Both the position numbers and the translations under genes were made by a program. Under the pieces are notes generated by a model. The model was not told where the DNA came from and made no database searches. It saw only the letters and a list, made by a program, of their open reading frames with translations. DNA of 64,000 nucleotides, taken from assembly GCF_000691505.1 (NCBI RefSeq), contig NZ_JMIP02000020.1:124001-188000 (forward strand), in the 5' to 3' direction. Position 1 is the first letter of the stretch; each line of letters starts with the position of its first letter. The stretch is from Halostagnicola sp. A56 (lineage in GTDB: Archaea; Halobacteriota; Halobacteria; Halobacteriales; Natrialbaceae). Below, one piece after another: positions 51,859 to 60,130 of this stretch.

Positions 51859-52539
51859 ATGACCGCCGATCCACCGCTGGTTCTCGACATCGACGGCACG
51901 CTGACCCGTCCCGAAGGGTGGGGGATCGACCCCCGAATCTTCGACCCGCTTCTCGAGTGGGACGCGCCGATCGTGATCGCGACCGGGAAGGCCTTCCCCT
52001 ATCCCGTCGCGCTCTGTCACTTCGCCGGGATTCCGGAACTGGTCGTCGCCGAGAACGGCGGCGTGGTCTACACCGGCGACAACGTCTTCTTCACCGCAGA
52101 CCGCGAGGCCGCCGAGGCCGTCGCGCGGGAGTACGAGGCCGCGGGCTACGGCCTCGGCTGGGGGCCCGAAGACACGGTCAACCGCTGGCGGGAGACGGAA
52201 ATTGCCGTCCAGTACGACCAACCCGTTGAACCGCTTCGGGCGATCGCCGCCGACTACGGACTCGAGGTCGTGGACACGGGCTACGCCTACCACGTCAAGG
52301 ACGCGGCACCGAACAAGGGAGAGGGCGTTCGAACGATCGCCGAACACACCAACGTCGATCTCGGTGAGGCCGTCGCCGTCGGCGATTCCGAGAACGACGT
52401 CTCGACGTTCGAGGTCGTCGACCGATCGTTCGCCGTCGCCAACGCCGACGCAGCCGCTCGAGCGGCCGCCGATGAGGTTCTCGCGGACGCCCACGCGGAC
52501 GGGACGCTGGCACTGTTCGAGCGAATCCAGTCCGCTTGA
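51859..52539 (+). CDS. Phosphoglycolate phosphatase, archaeal TA0175 type
   Basis: 226 residues from ATG 51859 (a GTG at 51850 is in frame). HAD class IIB: PPLVLDIDGTLTRPEGWG (nucleophile Asp near residue 9), VIATGKAFPYPVALC (motif II), Lys in KDAAPNKGEGVRT and VAVGDSENDVSTFEV (motif IV). It removes the phosphate of 2-phosphoglycolate, formed in DNA repair or by oxygenation reactions. Monocistronic. Confidence 0.9.
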   Translation: MTADPPLVLDIDGTLTRPEGWGIDPRIFDPLLEWDAPIVIATGKAFPYPVALCHFAGIPELVVAENGGVVYTGDNVFFTADREAAEAVAREYEAAGYGLGWGPEDTVNRWRETEIAVQYDQPVEPLRAIAADYGLEVVDTGYAYHVKDAAPNKGEGVRTIAEHTNVDLGEAVAVGDSENDVSTFEVVDRSFAVANADAAARAAADEVLADAHADGTLALFERIQSA

Positions 52540-53282
52540 GCCGCGACTTTTCGTTCCTCTCGCCCGGTGTGTCCCCATCGGTCGGGGCGTCTTCAGATCG
52601 TCCGAGGAGTCCCCATCGATCGGAACGTCTTCGGATCGTTCGAGAGACGCTCCCATCGATCGGGATGCCTTCCCACCGATCGGGGTGCGCGTGAACGCTC
52701 GAGTAATAACGTATTACGCCGAATTCGCCCCTTCAATACCGTTTTTCGAACCGTTCGATCGGAGTAATCCGATACTACCTGTTTTTCTTTTCGCGCACGA
52801 CCGATCCCACGACCTCGAGTCCGTAGTCGGCGGCGCTATCGCTCGCCGGGCCGGCTCTCCCGCGGTTATCATTCGCCGTCCGATCGTCGCGAGACGCTCG
52901 TTGCCCGGCCACCGCCAGGGCACTCACCGAGACCCACTGTACCACCGTACGCGTCCAACGCCCTCCTGTGTGTACTCCCGGCGCTCTCTCGCATGCCCCC
53001 GGCTCTCATATCACCCGCGCGCGTACCCACTCGAGCGAGCGCGCCGGTTGACAATCCTCGATTGTGACGGCGCGCGTCGCCCGTCGCGCCGGCGCGTTCG
53101 ACCGCAGCGGTGATAGACTCCGACCCGAAACCGGTCATTGTAGTTAATGTAGAATACTGCCGTTGCCGGCGTTAGCAAGCGCTCTCCGGCGGAAACACTC
53201 AATCCCTATTGAATATATTCACAACTAGCACCTTCTGAATCAAAGGCTATATTTACTCGCCATCCAGTACCTTGAGTCGATG
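52540..53282. other. Gene-free 740-base region
   Basis: It begins with a degenerate direct repeat (next entry). From 52760 to 53120 the sequence is mixed, with no codon bias on either strand. From 53140 it becomes AT-rich (GTAGTTAATGTAGAATAC, CAATCCCTATTGAATATATTC) and ends with TATATTTAC, probably the promoter of the small membrane gene. Many frames cross it, but they are Arg-rich shadows. Confidence 0.5.
52573..52690 (+). repeat. Degenerate direct repeat CCCATCGATCGG-x-CGTCTTC
   Basis: Units begin near 52574, 52612, 52652 and 52672. Each has CCCATCG(A/G)TCGG or CCCACCGATCGG followed by a variant of GCGTCTTC, and the first two also share AGATCGTCCGAG / GGATCGTTCGAG. Spacing is 38, 40 and 20 bases. 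Too irregular for CRISPR; no near-identical repeats and no spacers of constant size. Confidence 0.5.
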
Positions 53283-53606
53283 ATGTGGCAAGACTTCGTG
53301 TTCATGATTGGAAGTTCGCTTTCGATCGTCTTTCTCGCGCCGACGCTGCGCGACGTCAGCGCTCGCGTTCCGCTGGGGACGAGTGTCCCGTCGATGCTCG
53401 TCGGAGGGACCTACGCGTTCACGTTCTCGACGCTCGGCATGACGTTTTCGGCGCTCGGGGCGATGGCGACGACGATAATGTGGTCGTTAATCGCGACGTA
53501 TCGCTCGCCGGACGACACCGCTCCCGTTCGCGGCTCGATTTCCAAGGCGACGCTATTCGCTCAAGACGCCTGGAACGCGGCGAAACGCCGACCGCTGTTT
53601 CCGTAA
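53283..53606 (+). CDS. Small two-helix membrane protein
   Basis: 107 residues from the second of two adjacent ATGs. Helices: FVFMIGSSLSIVFLAPTL and SMLVGGTYAFTFSTLGMTFSA, then a third MATTIMWSLIATY. The C-terminal tail is basic (AQDAWNAAKRRPLFP). No domain recognised. A TATATTTAC element at 53249 fits as its promoter. Confidence 0.68.
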   Translation: MWQDFVFMIGSSLSIVFLAPTLRDVSARVPLGTSVPSMLVGGTYAFTFSTLGMTFSALGAMATTIMWSLIATYRSPDDTAPVRGSISKATLFAQDAWNAAKRRPLFP

Positions 53607-53796
53607 GGCAGTAGCCGTTCTCAAGCCAGACGATAGTTGCTCGGAGCCGTTCGCTCGTCGGACGACCGTCGATAGAGGCCGTACTCGAGTCCGCGCCTGA
53701 CCTTCTCGAGTCCGCGCGTGACTCCCTCGAGCGAGGGTCCCGTGGCGGTCCGACCGTCACCACACGTCTTTTGTCCCGGCACTGCGATGCTCGCCC

Positions 53797-54774
53797 ATGA
53801 GCGATTCAGACGAGACACTGCAGGTCTCCGACCCCGACTACCACAGCGAGAACCACACGGCCGCCCAGACGTGTGGCTGGACCGCGAACGCCCTGCGCGG
53901 GGAGGGCAAGTGCTACAAGAACATCTACTACGGAATCGAGTCCCACCGCTGTATCCAGATGACGCCCGTCGTGCGCTGTAACGAACGTTGCGTCTTTTGC
54001 TGGCGCGATCACGCGGGCCACGCCTACGAACTCGACGGCGTCGAGTGGGACGATCCCGAGGCCGTCGTCGACGCCTCGATCTCCCTCCAGAAGAAACTCC
54101 TCTCGGGCTTCGGCGGGAACGAGAAGGTCCCCGACGAGGTGTTCGAGCAGGCGATGGAGCCGCGCCACGTCGCCATCTCCCTCGACGGCGAGCCGTCGTT
54201 GTACCCCTATCTCCCCGAACTCATCGAGGCGTTCCACGACCGAGATATCACCACGTTCCTCGTCTCGAACGGCACTCGTCCGGAAGTCATCCGCGAGTGC
54301 GATCCCACCCAGCTGTACATCAGCGTCGACGCACCCGAACGCCACACCTTCGATCAGGTCGTTCAGGCGATGGAAGACGACGCCTGGGAGAAACTGCTCG
54401 AGACGATGGACGTCCTCGCCGAGAAAGACGAGACGCGGACGGTCCTGCGGACGACGCTGATCGACGGCGAGAACATGCACAGTCCGGACCTCTACGCGGC
54501 GTACTACCAGCGGGCCGATCCGGACTTCATCGAGCTCAAAGCGTACATGCACGTGGGCCACTCCCGCGGCCGACTCGACCGCGATTCGATGCCCGATCAC
54601 GAGGAAGTCGTGGCGTTCGCCGAGGACGTCAAAGAGCACATGCCGGAGTTCACGGAGTGCAAGGGCGTCCCCGCCTCGAACGTCGCCCTGCTCTCGAAGA
54701 CCAAAGACACCTGGGTGCCGAAGCTCAAGAAAGACAGCGAGTTCTGGGCGGACGACCCGCTGGCGGGCGACTGA
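53797..54774 (+). CDS. taw1: 4-demethylwyosine synthase (archaeal TYW1)
   Basis: 325 residues. Radical SAM enzyme of wyosine base formation at G37 of tRNA-Phe. The cluster motif is CNERCVFCWRDHAG (Cys-x3-Cys-x2-Cys, residues about 62-75), preceded by the second cluster cysteines (CGWTANALRGEGKCYKN near residue 28, HRCIQMTP). LDGEPSLYPYLPELIEAF, VSNGTRPEVI and ELKAYMHVGHSRGRL are family landmarks. Monocistronic, with a short leader. Confidence 0.95.
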   Translation: MSDSDETLQVSDPDYHSENHTAAQTCGWTANALRGEGKCYKNIYYGIESHRCIQMTPVVRCNERCVFCWRDHAGHAYELDGVEWDDPEAVVDASISLQKKLLSGFGGNEKVPDEVFEQAMEPRHVAISLDGEPSLYPYLPELIEAFHDRDITTFLVSNGTRPEVIRECDPTQLYISVDAPERHTFDQVVQAMEDDAWEKLLETMDVLAEKDETRTVLRTTLIDGENMHSPDLYAAYYQRADPDFIELKAYMHVGHSRGRLDRDSMPDHEEVVAFAEDVKEHMPEFTECKGVPASNVALLSKTKDTWVPKLKKDSEFWADDPLAGD

Positions 54775-54936
54775 TCGCTTTTCTGTGATTTGCTGGGAGA
54801 CGAGCGGATCGAACGTATCTGGATGACACTCTCATCGGTCCGAGGTGAACACCAGTGGCCTTTTGTCCGTGGTGTCCCGATATGAGCTACTGCGAATAAA
54901 CGCTCGCAAACTCCATCTCAGTTCTGGGTTGCATTC

Positions 54937-54959
54937 CATATCCGATATGCTTTTATGCG
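54937..54959 (+). promoter_or_regulatory. Candidate RbkR operator and promoter of ribK/ribB
   Basis: CATAT-CCG-ATATG is a perfect inverted repeat at 54937-54949. It touches the TATA-like CTTTTATGC (54950-54958), which is 22-30 bases before ATG 54980, so the transcript should be leaderless. A second CCGATATG occurs at 54877-54884. A wHTH-fused riboflavin kinase is known to repress riboflavin genes in archaea by binding at such promoters (RbkR), so autoregulation is likely. Confidence 0.6.
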
Positions 54960-54979
54960 CACCGATCGAAATCTCGGCC

Positions 54980-55684
54980 ATGTCACCGGCAACCGAATCC
55001 GCGGTCGGGCACGACGAACTCGCGGTTCTCAAGCTTCTCGCGCTCGAGGGCGGACTCTTCGGCGACGTGAAGATTTCCTGTTCTGCGCTCGCCGATCGGC
55101 TCGACGCCTCGAACCAGACCGCTTCGCGGCGACTCCAGCGACTCGAGAGCGCGGCCTTGCTCGAGCGCGAAACCGTAAGCGACGGCCAGTGGGTCGTCGT
55201 CACCGACGAGGGCGAACGCATGCTCCGAGCCGAGTACGAGGACTACCGTCGCATCTTCGAGACGGGCGCGGAGGTCGAACTCGAGGGGACGATCACTAGC
55301 GGGATGGGCGAGGGACGCCACTACATCTCGCTGCCCGGCTACCAGCGACAGTTCGAGGAGCGACTGGGCTACGACCCGTTCCCCGGAACGCTCAACGTCG
55401 ACCTCCGCGAGGACAGCGTTCGACGCCGCAGCGCGATGTCGTCGCTCGAGCCCGTCCCGATCGACGGCTGGGAGGATGACGATCGGACCTACGGCCCGGC
55501 GGTCTGCTATCCGGCAACCATCGAGACGGCTGACGGCGAGACCTACGAGACGGCACACACGATCGCGCCCGAGCGAACGCACCACGACGACGACCAGCTC
55601 GAGGTTATCGCCCCCGACAAACTTCGGGAGGAACTCGACCTCGAGGACGACGATCACGTGACGGTGTCCGTGGGTGATCGGTGA
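54980..55684 (+). CDS. ribK: CTP-dependent riboflavin kinase with N-terminal HTH (RbkR type)
   Basis: 234 residues from ATG 54980. The N-terminal winged helix ([41 protein letters not shown]; residues about 12-55) is fused to the DUF120 riboflavin kinase ([34 protein letters not shown]; residues about 95-225). It phosphorylates riboflavin to FMN with CTP and, by its HTH, probably represses its own operon. Its stop overlaps the ribB start (ATGA). The longer frame upstream of ATG 54980 is not coding. Confidence 0.93.
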   Translation: MSPATESAVGHDELAVLKLLALEGGLFGDVKISCSALADRLDASNQTASRRLQRLESAALLERETVSDGQWVVVTDEGERMLRAEYEDYRRIFETGAEVELEGTITSGMGEGRHYISLPGYQRQFEERLGYDPFPGTLNVDLREDSVRRRSAMSSLEPVPIDGWEDDDRTYGPAVCYPATIETADGETYETAHTIAPERTHHDDDQLEVIAPDKLREELDLEDDDHVTVSVGDR

Positions 55685-56379
55685 TGCGGACGGAGACCGG
55701 ATCCGGAACGGAGACGCTCGAGTCGACGCGCACCGAGAGCGAGTTCCGGCGTGCCCTCGAGTCGTTTCGCTCGGGCGAGCCGGTCCTCGTCCACGACGCC
55801 GCGGACCGCGAAGGCGAGACGGATCTCATCTATCACGCGGACGCCGTCACTCCCGACGCCGTCGCTCGCTTGCGCAACGACGCGGGCGGACTCGTCTGCG
55901 TCGCGCTTTCGAACGACGTTGCCGACGCGTTCGACCTGCCGTTTTTCACCGACGAGGTCGACCATCCCGCGGCGGCCGATCACGAACTGGGCTACGACGA
56001 ACGCTCCTCGTTTTCCTTTACCGTCAACCATCGGGATACCTACACCGGGATCACGGACAGCGATCGATCGACGACGATTCGCGCCCTCGGGGAGGCCGCC
56101 GCCGAGCCGTCGGCGACCGACTTCGCGGCGGAATTTCGCGTCCCCGGACACGTCCACCTCCTCAGGGCCGCCCCCGACCTGCTCGCACAGCGGGAGGGCC
56201 ATACCGAACTTGGACTGGCGCTCGCGGACGCCGCCGACCTCACCCCCGCGGTCGTCGTCTGCGAGATGCTCGACGACGAAACGGGCGAGGCGCTGACCCC
56301 CGCGGACGCCCGCGCTTACGCCGATCACTGTGACTTCGCCTACCTCGAGGGACGCGACGTGCTCGAGCGCCTCGGCTGA
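55684..56379 (+). CDS. ribB: 3,4-dihydroxy-2-butanone 4-phosphate synthase
   Basis: 231 residues from ATG 55684. Makes the four-carbon unit of riboflavin from ribulose 5-phosphate. Seen: LVHDAADREGETDLIYHA (catalytic acidic cluster), LVCVALSNDVADAFDL, SSFSFTVNHRDTYTGITD split at residues 103-122, and a C-terminal HLLRAAPDLLAQREGHTELG. Normal length for archaeal RibB without a GTP cyclohydrolase II part. It is translated with ribK through a four-base overlap. Confidence 0.94.
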   Translation: MRTETGSGTETLESTRTESEFRRALESFRSGEPVLVHDAADREGETDLIYHADAVTPDAVARLRNDAGGLVCVALSNDVADAFDLPFFTDEVDHPAAADHELGYDERSSFSFTVNHRDTYTGITDSDRSTTIRALGEAAAEPSATDFAAEFRVPGHVHLLRAAPDLLAQREGHTELGLALADAADLTPAVVVCEMLDDETGEALTPADARAYADHCDFAYLEGRDVLERLG

Positions 56380-56482
56380 GTTCTGCCGTCGATACGCCTC
56401 CGATAAGCTCCCACAGTCGGTCGATCACGCGAGTCGATCCAAACCGCGAACGTTCATTACGGAGCGTTGCGTCTGCCCGCGT

Positions 56483-57412
56483 ATGGGATTCGACGAGATG
56501 GACGTCGACACGATCTGGATGGACGGCGAGTTTGTCGACTGGGACGACGCACAGATTCACGTGTTGACACACGGACTTCACTACGGCAGCGGCGTGTTCG
56601 AGGGGGCACGCTGTTACGACACCGAAGAGGGGCCGGCTATCTTCCGCTGGGACGAGCACCTAGAGCGACTGTATCAGTCGTGCAAGCCCTACGAGATGGA
56701 GATCGACCACTCTCGAGCGGAACTGACCGAGGCGACCGTCGAACTCATCCAGCGACAGGATCTCGCGTCGTGTTACATTCGCCCGATCGCCTTCTACGGC
56801 TACAACTCGCTGGGTGTCAGCCCCGGCGACTGCCCGACCAGAACCGCCATCGCCGTCTGGCCGTGGGGGGCCTACCTCGGCGAAGACGCCCTCGAGAACG
56901 GCATCGAGGTGATGATCTCCTCGTGGCGAAAACACGCCTCGAGCCAGATTCCGACGAACGCGAAGACGACGGGGTTGTACGTCAACAGTATGCTCGCCGG
57001 CGAGGAGGCGCGCCGAAACGGCTACGCGGAAGCGATCGTGCTCAACAAGGAAGGCGACGTGGCGGAGGGGCCCGGCGAGAACCTGTTTATGGTCCGGGAT
57101 GGCGAGCTCTACACGCCGGGTCTGTCCGAATCGATTCTCGACGGCATCACGCGCGATACAGTCATCACGCTCGCTGAAGACCTCGGTTACACCGTCCACG
57201 ACACCGTCTCGATCTCACGCGGTGAACTCAACACGGCGGACGAACTGTTCTTTACTGGCTCTGCTGCGGAAGTGACCCCCATTCGGAAAGTCGACAACGT
57301 CGTCATCGGCGACGGCACTCGCGGTCCGGTGACCGAAGAGCTTCAGTCGAAGTTCTTCGAAGTCGTCGAGCGCCGAACCGACGAGTACGACGAGTGGTTC
57401 GATTACGTGTAG
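56483..57412 (+). CDS. ilvE: Branched-chain amino acid aminotransferase
   Basis: 309 residues from ATG 56483. PLP fold type IV: THGLHYGSGVFEGARCYDTE (residues about 28-47), NAKTTGLYVNSMLAG with the PLP Lys in the TNAKTTG strand (near residue 160), VAEGPGENLFMVRDG and LSESILDGITRDTV near the phosphate site. Last step of leucine, isoleucine and valine synthesis. The longer frame from 56330 has no matching N-terminus. Monocistronic. Confidence 0.96.
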   Translation: MGFDEMDVDTIWMDGEFVDWDDAQIHVLTHGLHYGSGVFEGARCYDTEEGPAIFRWDEHLERLYQSCKPYEMEIDHSRAELTEATVELIQRQDLASCYIRPIAFYGYNSLGVSPGDCPTRTAIAVWPWGAYLGEDALENGIEVMISSWRKHASSQIPTNAKTTGLYVNSMLAGEEARRNGYAEAIVLNKEGDVAEGPGENLFMVRDGELYTPGLSESILDGITRDTVITLAEDLGYTVHDTVSISRGELNTADELFFTGSAAEVTPIRKVDNVVIGDGTRGPVTEELQSKFFEVVERRTDEYDEWFDYV

Positions 57413-57496
57413 GTACGCGTGTCGATACGGGTTCTGGAATATGCCGTACAAAACCGTCGTTTCTCGAGATTCGCCCGTTTCGAGTCTCGACGCGAA

Positions 57497-58417
57497 TCAG
57501 TCGCTCTGATCCGGCGTCCCGTCGCCGTCGGTGGTCTCAGATCGAGCGTCACCGCTGGTGGAGTTTTGCTCTTCACTGCTTTCGGTCTGTTTGCTCACCG
57601 TCTCTTTGACCTCCGAGGTCTGTTTCTTGACGCTCTCTTTGACGTCTGCGGTCTGCTTGCTCACGGTCTCTTTGACCTCCGAGGTCTGTTCGCTCATCGA
57701 TCGCTTCACCTCGGCGGTTTGCTCGTTGACCGACTCTTTCACCTCGGAGACGCGCTCGTCGACGACGTCGATAGGGACGCCCGCGTCTATCCGACGATCG
57801 TTCTCCGCGTCGCCGAAGCCGGCGCTCAGAACCCGCGTCAGTGCATCCTCGACGTCCTCGTCGAGTTCGTCGACCCGCTCCGGCTCGACCTCGACGACGA
57901 ATCCCGTCGTGATGTTCGGGGAAGTCGGCAAAAAGAGTACGATGCGTCCATCATCAGTCTCCTTTCCCGTCTTGAACGCTGTCATCCGGAGTCCGTCCCA
58001 GGTCTCGAGTTTGACCGGTTTCTGCAGCGACTCCTGTTCGCCGAACGCCGTTTCAGCGGCCATCTTCGAGGCGTTGTAGACGACCCGCAACACCGGGACG
58101 CGGTTCGCGATGTCGTCGACGACCCGTTCGAAAAGACCGCCGACGGTGGTCCGCATCAGGTAACCGATGGAGAACGTGAGGATCGTAAAGACAGTGAGCA
58201 CGACCAGAACGCGAAGCAATTGGGCGAGCTGCACGCGGGTTTCTTGGGCCTCGGCACTGGTGCCACCGATCAGCCACTCGAGCGCCTCCGGCTCGAGGAT
58301 CATCCCGGGAACGAAGCCGGCGATGAGTCCGTAGACCCAGTAGATCGCATAGAGTGTCACGAGGATCGGCCCGAGAACTATCAGGCCGCTCGCAAAGTCT
58401 CGTTTCCACGAAGCCAT
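57497..58417 (-). CDS. DUF502 membrane protein with hendecad tail
   Basis: 306 residues. Two to three N-terminal helices (FASGLIVLGPILVTLYAIYW, VLVVLTVFTILTFSIGYLM) enclose the DUF502 region (RVPVLRVVYNASKMAAETAFGE split over residues 105-130, and FLPTSPNITTGFVVEVEPE). The C-terminal 80 residues carry five 11-residue units (VKESVNEQTAE, VKRSMSEQTSE, VKETVSKQTAD, VKESVKKQTSE, VKETVSKQTES), which should form a long hendecad coiled coil outside the membrane. Function unknown. Convergent with ilvE. Confidence 0.87.
   Translation of the reverse strand: MASWKRDFASGLIVLGPILVTLYAIYWVYGLIAGFVPGMILEPEALEWLIGGTSAEAQETRVQLAQLLRVLVVLTVFTILTFSIGYLMRTTVGGLFERVVDDIANRVPVLRVVYNASKMAAETAFGEQESLQKPVKLETWDGLRMTAFKTGKETDDGRIVLFLPTSPNITTGFVVEVEPERVDELDEDVEDALTRVLSAGFGDAENDRRIDAGVPIDVVDERVSEVKESVNEQTAEVKRSMSEQTSEVKETVSKQTADVKESVKKQTSEVKETVSKQTESSEEQNSTSGDARSETTDGDGTPDQSD
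57593..57760 (-). repeat. Five-unit 33-bp tandem repeat inside the DUF502 gene
   Basis: Encodes the five hendecads of the DUF502 protein. The DNA units are 33 bases and vary at third positions and at a few first positions, so they are old enough to have drifted, or were exchanged by recombination. Such runs often vary in copy number between strains. Confidence 0.65.
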
Positions 58418-58695
58418 GTAGTGATTCTCACACTAGGGGATTAAGAGCCCTTCCCTTTATTGACCCGACTGCGACGAGTCTCGCCGGGATCTCGTCGACC
58501 GGCGACTCGAAAACCGAACGAACGCGCGGGTCTCGAGCGATGTGGTCGTTTCCGCAGTCCCACCGATGGAAGTCGAGGATGCTACACCAACACGTGCCGA
58601 TAGCTGTCACTACGGCATGTGTTGACGGCTATCGCTCCGACACGGCGTGGCGAGAAATCATCACCAATTAAGCGCGGCGGTTCGTTCCGGGGACT

Positions 58696-59241
58696 ATGAC
58701 ACTACTCGAGACGGTCGCGGTCGCGTTCTGGGTGATGTTGCCGGCCTACGTTCCCAACAACGCGGCCGTGCTGGCGGGCGGCGGACGGCCCATAGACGGC
58801 GGTCGGACGTGGGGCGACAAACGGGTTCTCGGGGACGGGAAATCCTGGCGCGGAACCGCCGCCGGCGTGCTCGCGGGACTCGCACTCGCCGGCGCGCTCA
58901 CCGTCGCCGAACCGTCGGTGAGCGGCGCGGTCGGATTCGACCTTCCGGAGTTTACCCCGCTTGCCGCGCTCGGACTCGCCGGCGGTGCGATGCTCGGCGA
59001 TATCCTCGCGTCGTTCGCGAAACGGCGGACGGGTCGCCAGCGCGGGGCTATGTTTCCCGGCGTCGACCAGCTCGATTTCGTCGTCGTGTCGCTGCCGCTG
59101 ACCGCGCTGGTGGCTACGGAATGGTTCTTCGAGTGGTTCACGTGGGAGGTCATCCTCGTGATCGTCGTCCTCACGCCGCTTTTGCACGTGGCGACCAACA
59201 TGATCGCGTACAAACTCGGATTGAAAAACGAACCCTGGTGA
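58696..59241 (+). CDS. carS: CDP-archaeol synthase
   Basis: 181 residues. Integral membrane enzyme that makes CDP-archaeol, the activated precursor of all archaeal polar lipids. Seen: WVMLPAYVPNNAAVLAGGG, the conserved GGRTWGDKRVLGDGKSWRG (residues about 34-52), GGAMLGDILASFAKRRTGRQRG split around residues 95-115, and LPFDVQLD-like GVDQLDFVVVSLPL. Five to six helices. Typical length. Alone on the plus strand. Confidence 0.95.
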   Translation: MTLLETVAVAFWVMLPAYVPNNAAVLAGGGRPIDGGRTWGDKRVLGDGKSWRGTAAGVLAGLALAGALTVAEPSVSGAVGFDLPEFTPLAALGLAGGAMLGDILASFAKRRTGRQRGAMFPGVDQLDFVVVSLPLTALVATEWFFEWFTWEVILVIVVLTPLLHVATNMIAYKLGLKNEPW

Positions 59242-59297
59242 TCGCGGCCGACTCCCGTTCTATTTTCGCAGGCGAGAATTTTGGCGCGGTATCCGAG

Positions 59298-59927
59298 CTA
59301 CTCGAGCGTCGCGGGAATCTCGCTCACCGCATCGGGCAGGTCGTCGGGATCGGACCAGCGTATAACGTGATCGCCGGCGGCCTCCTCGAGCGCGGCCAGG
59401 TGGGAGGCGGCCATGCCGTTGTCGTATCTCTCGCGGCGTTCCGACTCCGAGTCGTAGACGCGTTTGAGCAGCCAGAGGACGTCCCTAACATGAGATTGCT
59501 GCCGGTAGAGAAATCCGAGTTCCCAGACGTGACCGCCGTCGTAGTCCTCGAGCACTCCGACGACGTGGGTCGCCATTCCGGCAAGGATGTCGAAGGCGGG
59601 GACCCACAGTTCCAGTTCCTCGCCGGTGAAACCGAAGTCCTCGAGCCGGAAAGCGGTCGCCGACCGGCGCTCCTCGAGTAAATCACAGACTCGCTGTCGC
59701 CGCGCGCCCAGCCCCTCGTCGCCGCCGCGGCCGATCACCAGATATCGATCGTCGGCGCGCCGGAGGGCGGCGAACCGCTCCCCGTGGAGGCGGTTCTTTA
59801 GCCGTTCGTGCTGGGCCGGCGTGAGCGAAAGCGACGTTCCGTTCGCCTCGAGGACCGAATCGGCGTCGACGCCCTCGAGATACCCGTCTTCGGGGTCGCT
59901 CGAGATGGACTCGTCGGGGTTCGACAT
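59298..59927 (-). CDS. Hypothetical protein
   Basis: 209 soluble, acidic residues. Mostly helical, with SLTPAQHERLKNRLHGERFAA near residue 40, GRGGDEGLGARRQRVCDLLEE near residue 67, FDILAGMATHVVGVLEDYDGGHVWELG near residue 115 and a C-terminal IRWSDPDDLPDAVSEIP. No known domain, though the order of segments suggests a folded single domain. Codon use is that of the core genome. Convergent with carS. Confidence 0.7.
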   Translation of the reverse strand: MSNPDESISSDPEDGYLEGVDADSVLEANGTSLSLTPAQHERLKNRLHGERFAALRRADDRYLVIGRGGDEGLGARRQRVCDLLEERRSATAFRLEDFGFTGEELELWVPAFDILAGMATHVVGVLEDYDGGHVWELGFLYRQQSHVRDVLWLLKRVYDSESERRERYDNGMAASHLAALEEAAGDHVIRWSDPDDLPDAVSEIPATLE

Positions 59928-60130
59928 ACGCCGATAACGAACGACGAACTAATCAATGTTCCCATCAATTGCGATATTAAATTAGCGGTGCTCGAGAACC
60001 ACTCGAATGCTACTCGAGCACTGTTCTTAGGCAGCTTGAGGAATACTTGAGTAATGATCGAGAAACAACTGAGAAACGATCTAAATTCAGATAGGGTATA
60101 GAAGTTAAAACTGAATTGGAGAAATAACAG

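Noticed and set aside
52573..52690. CRISPR array
   Set aside because: Units are degenerate, spaced irregularly at 38, 40 and 20 bases, and no cas gene is present.
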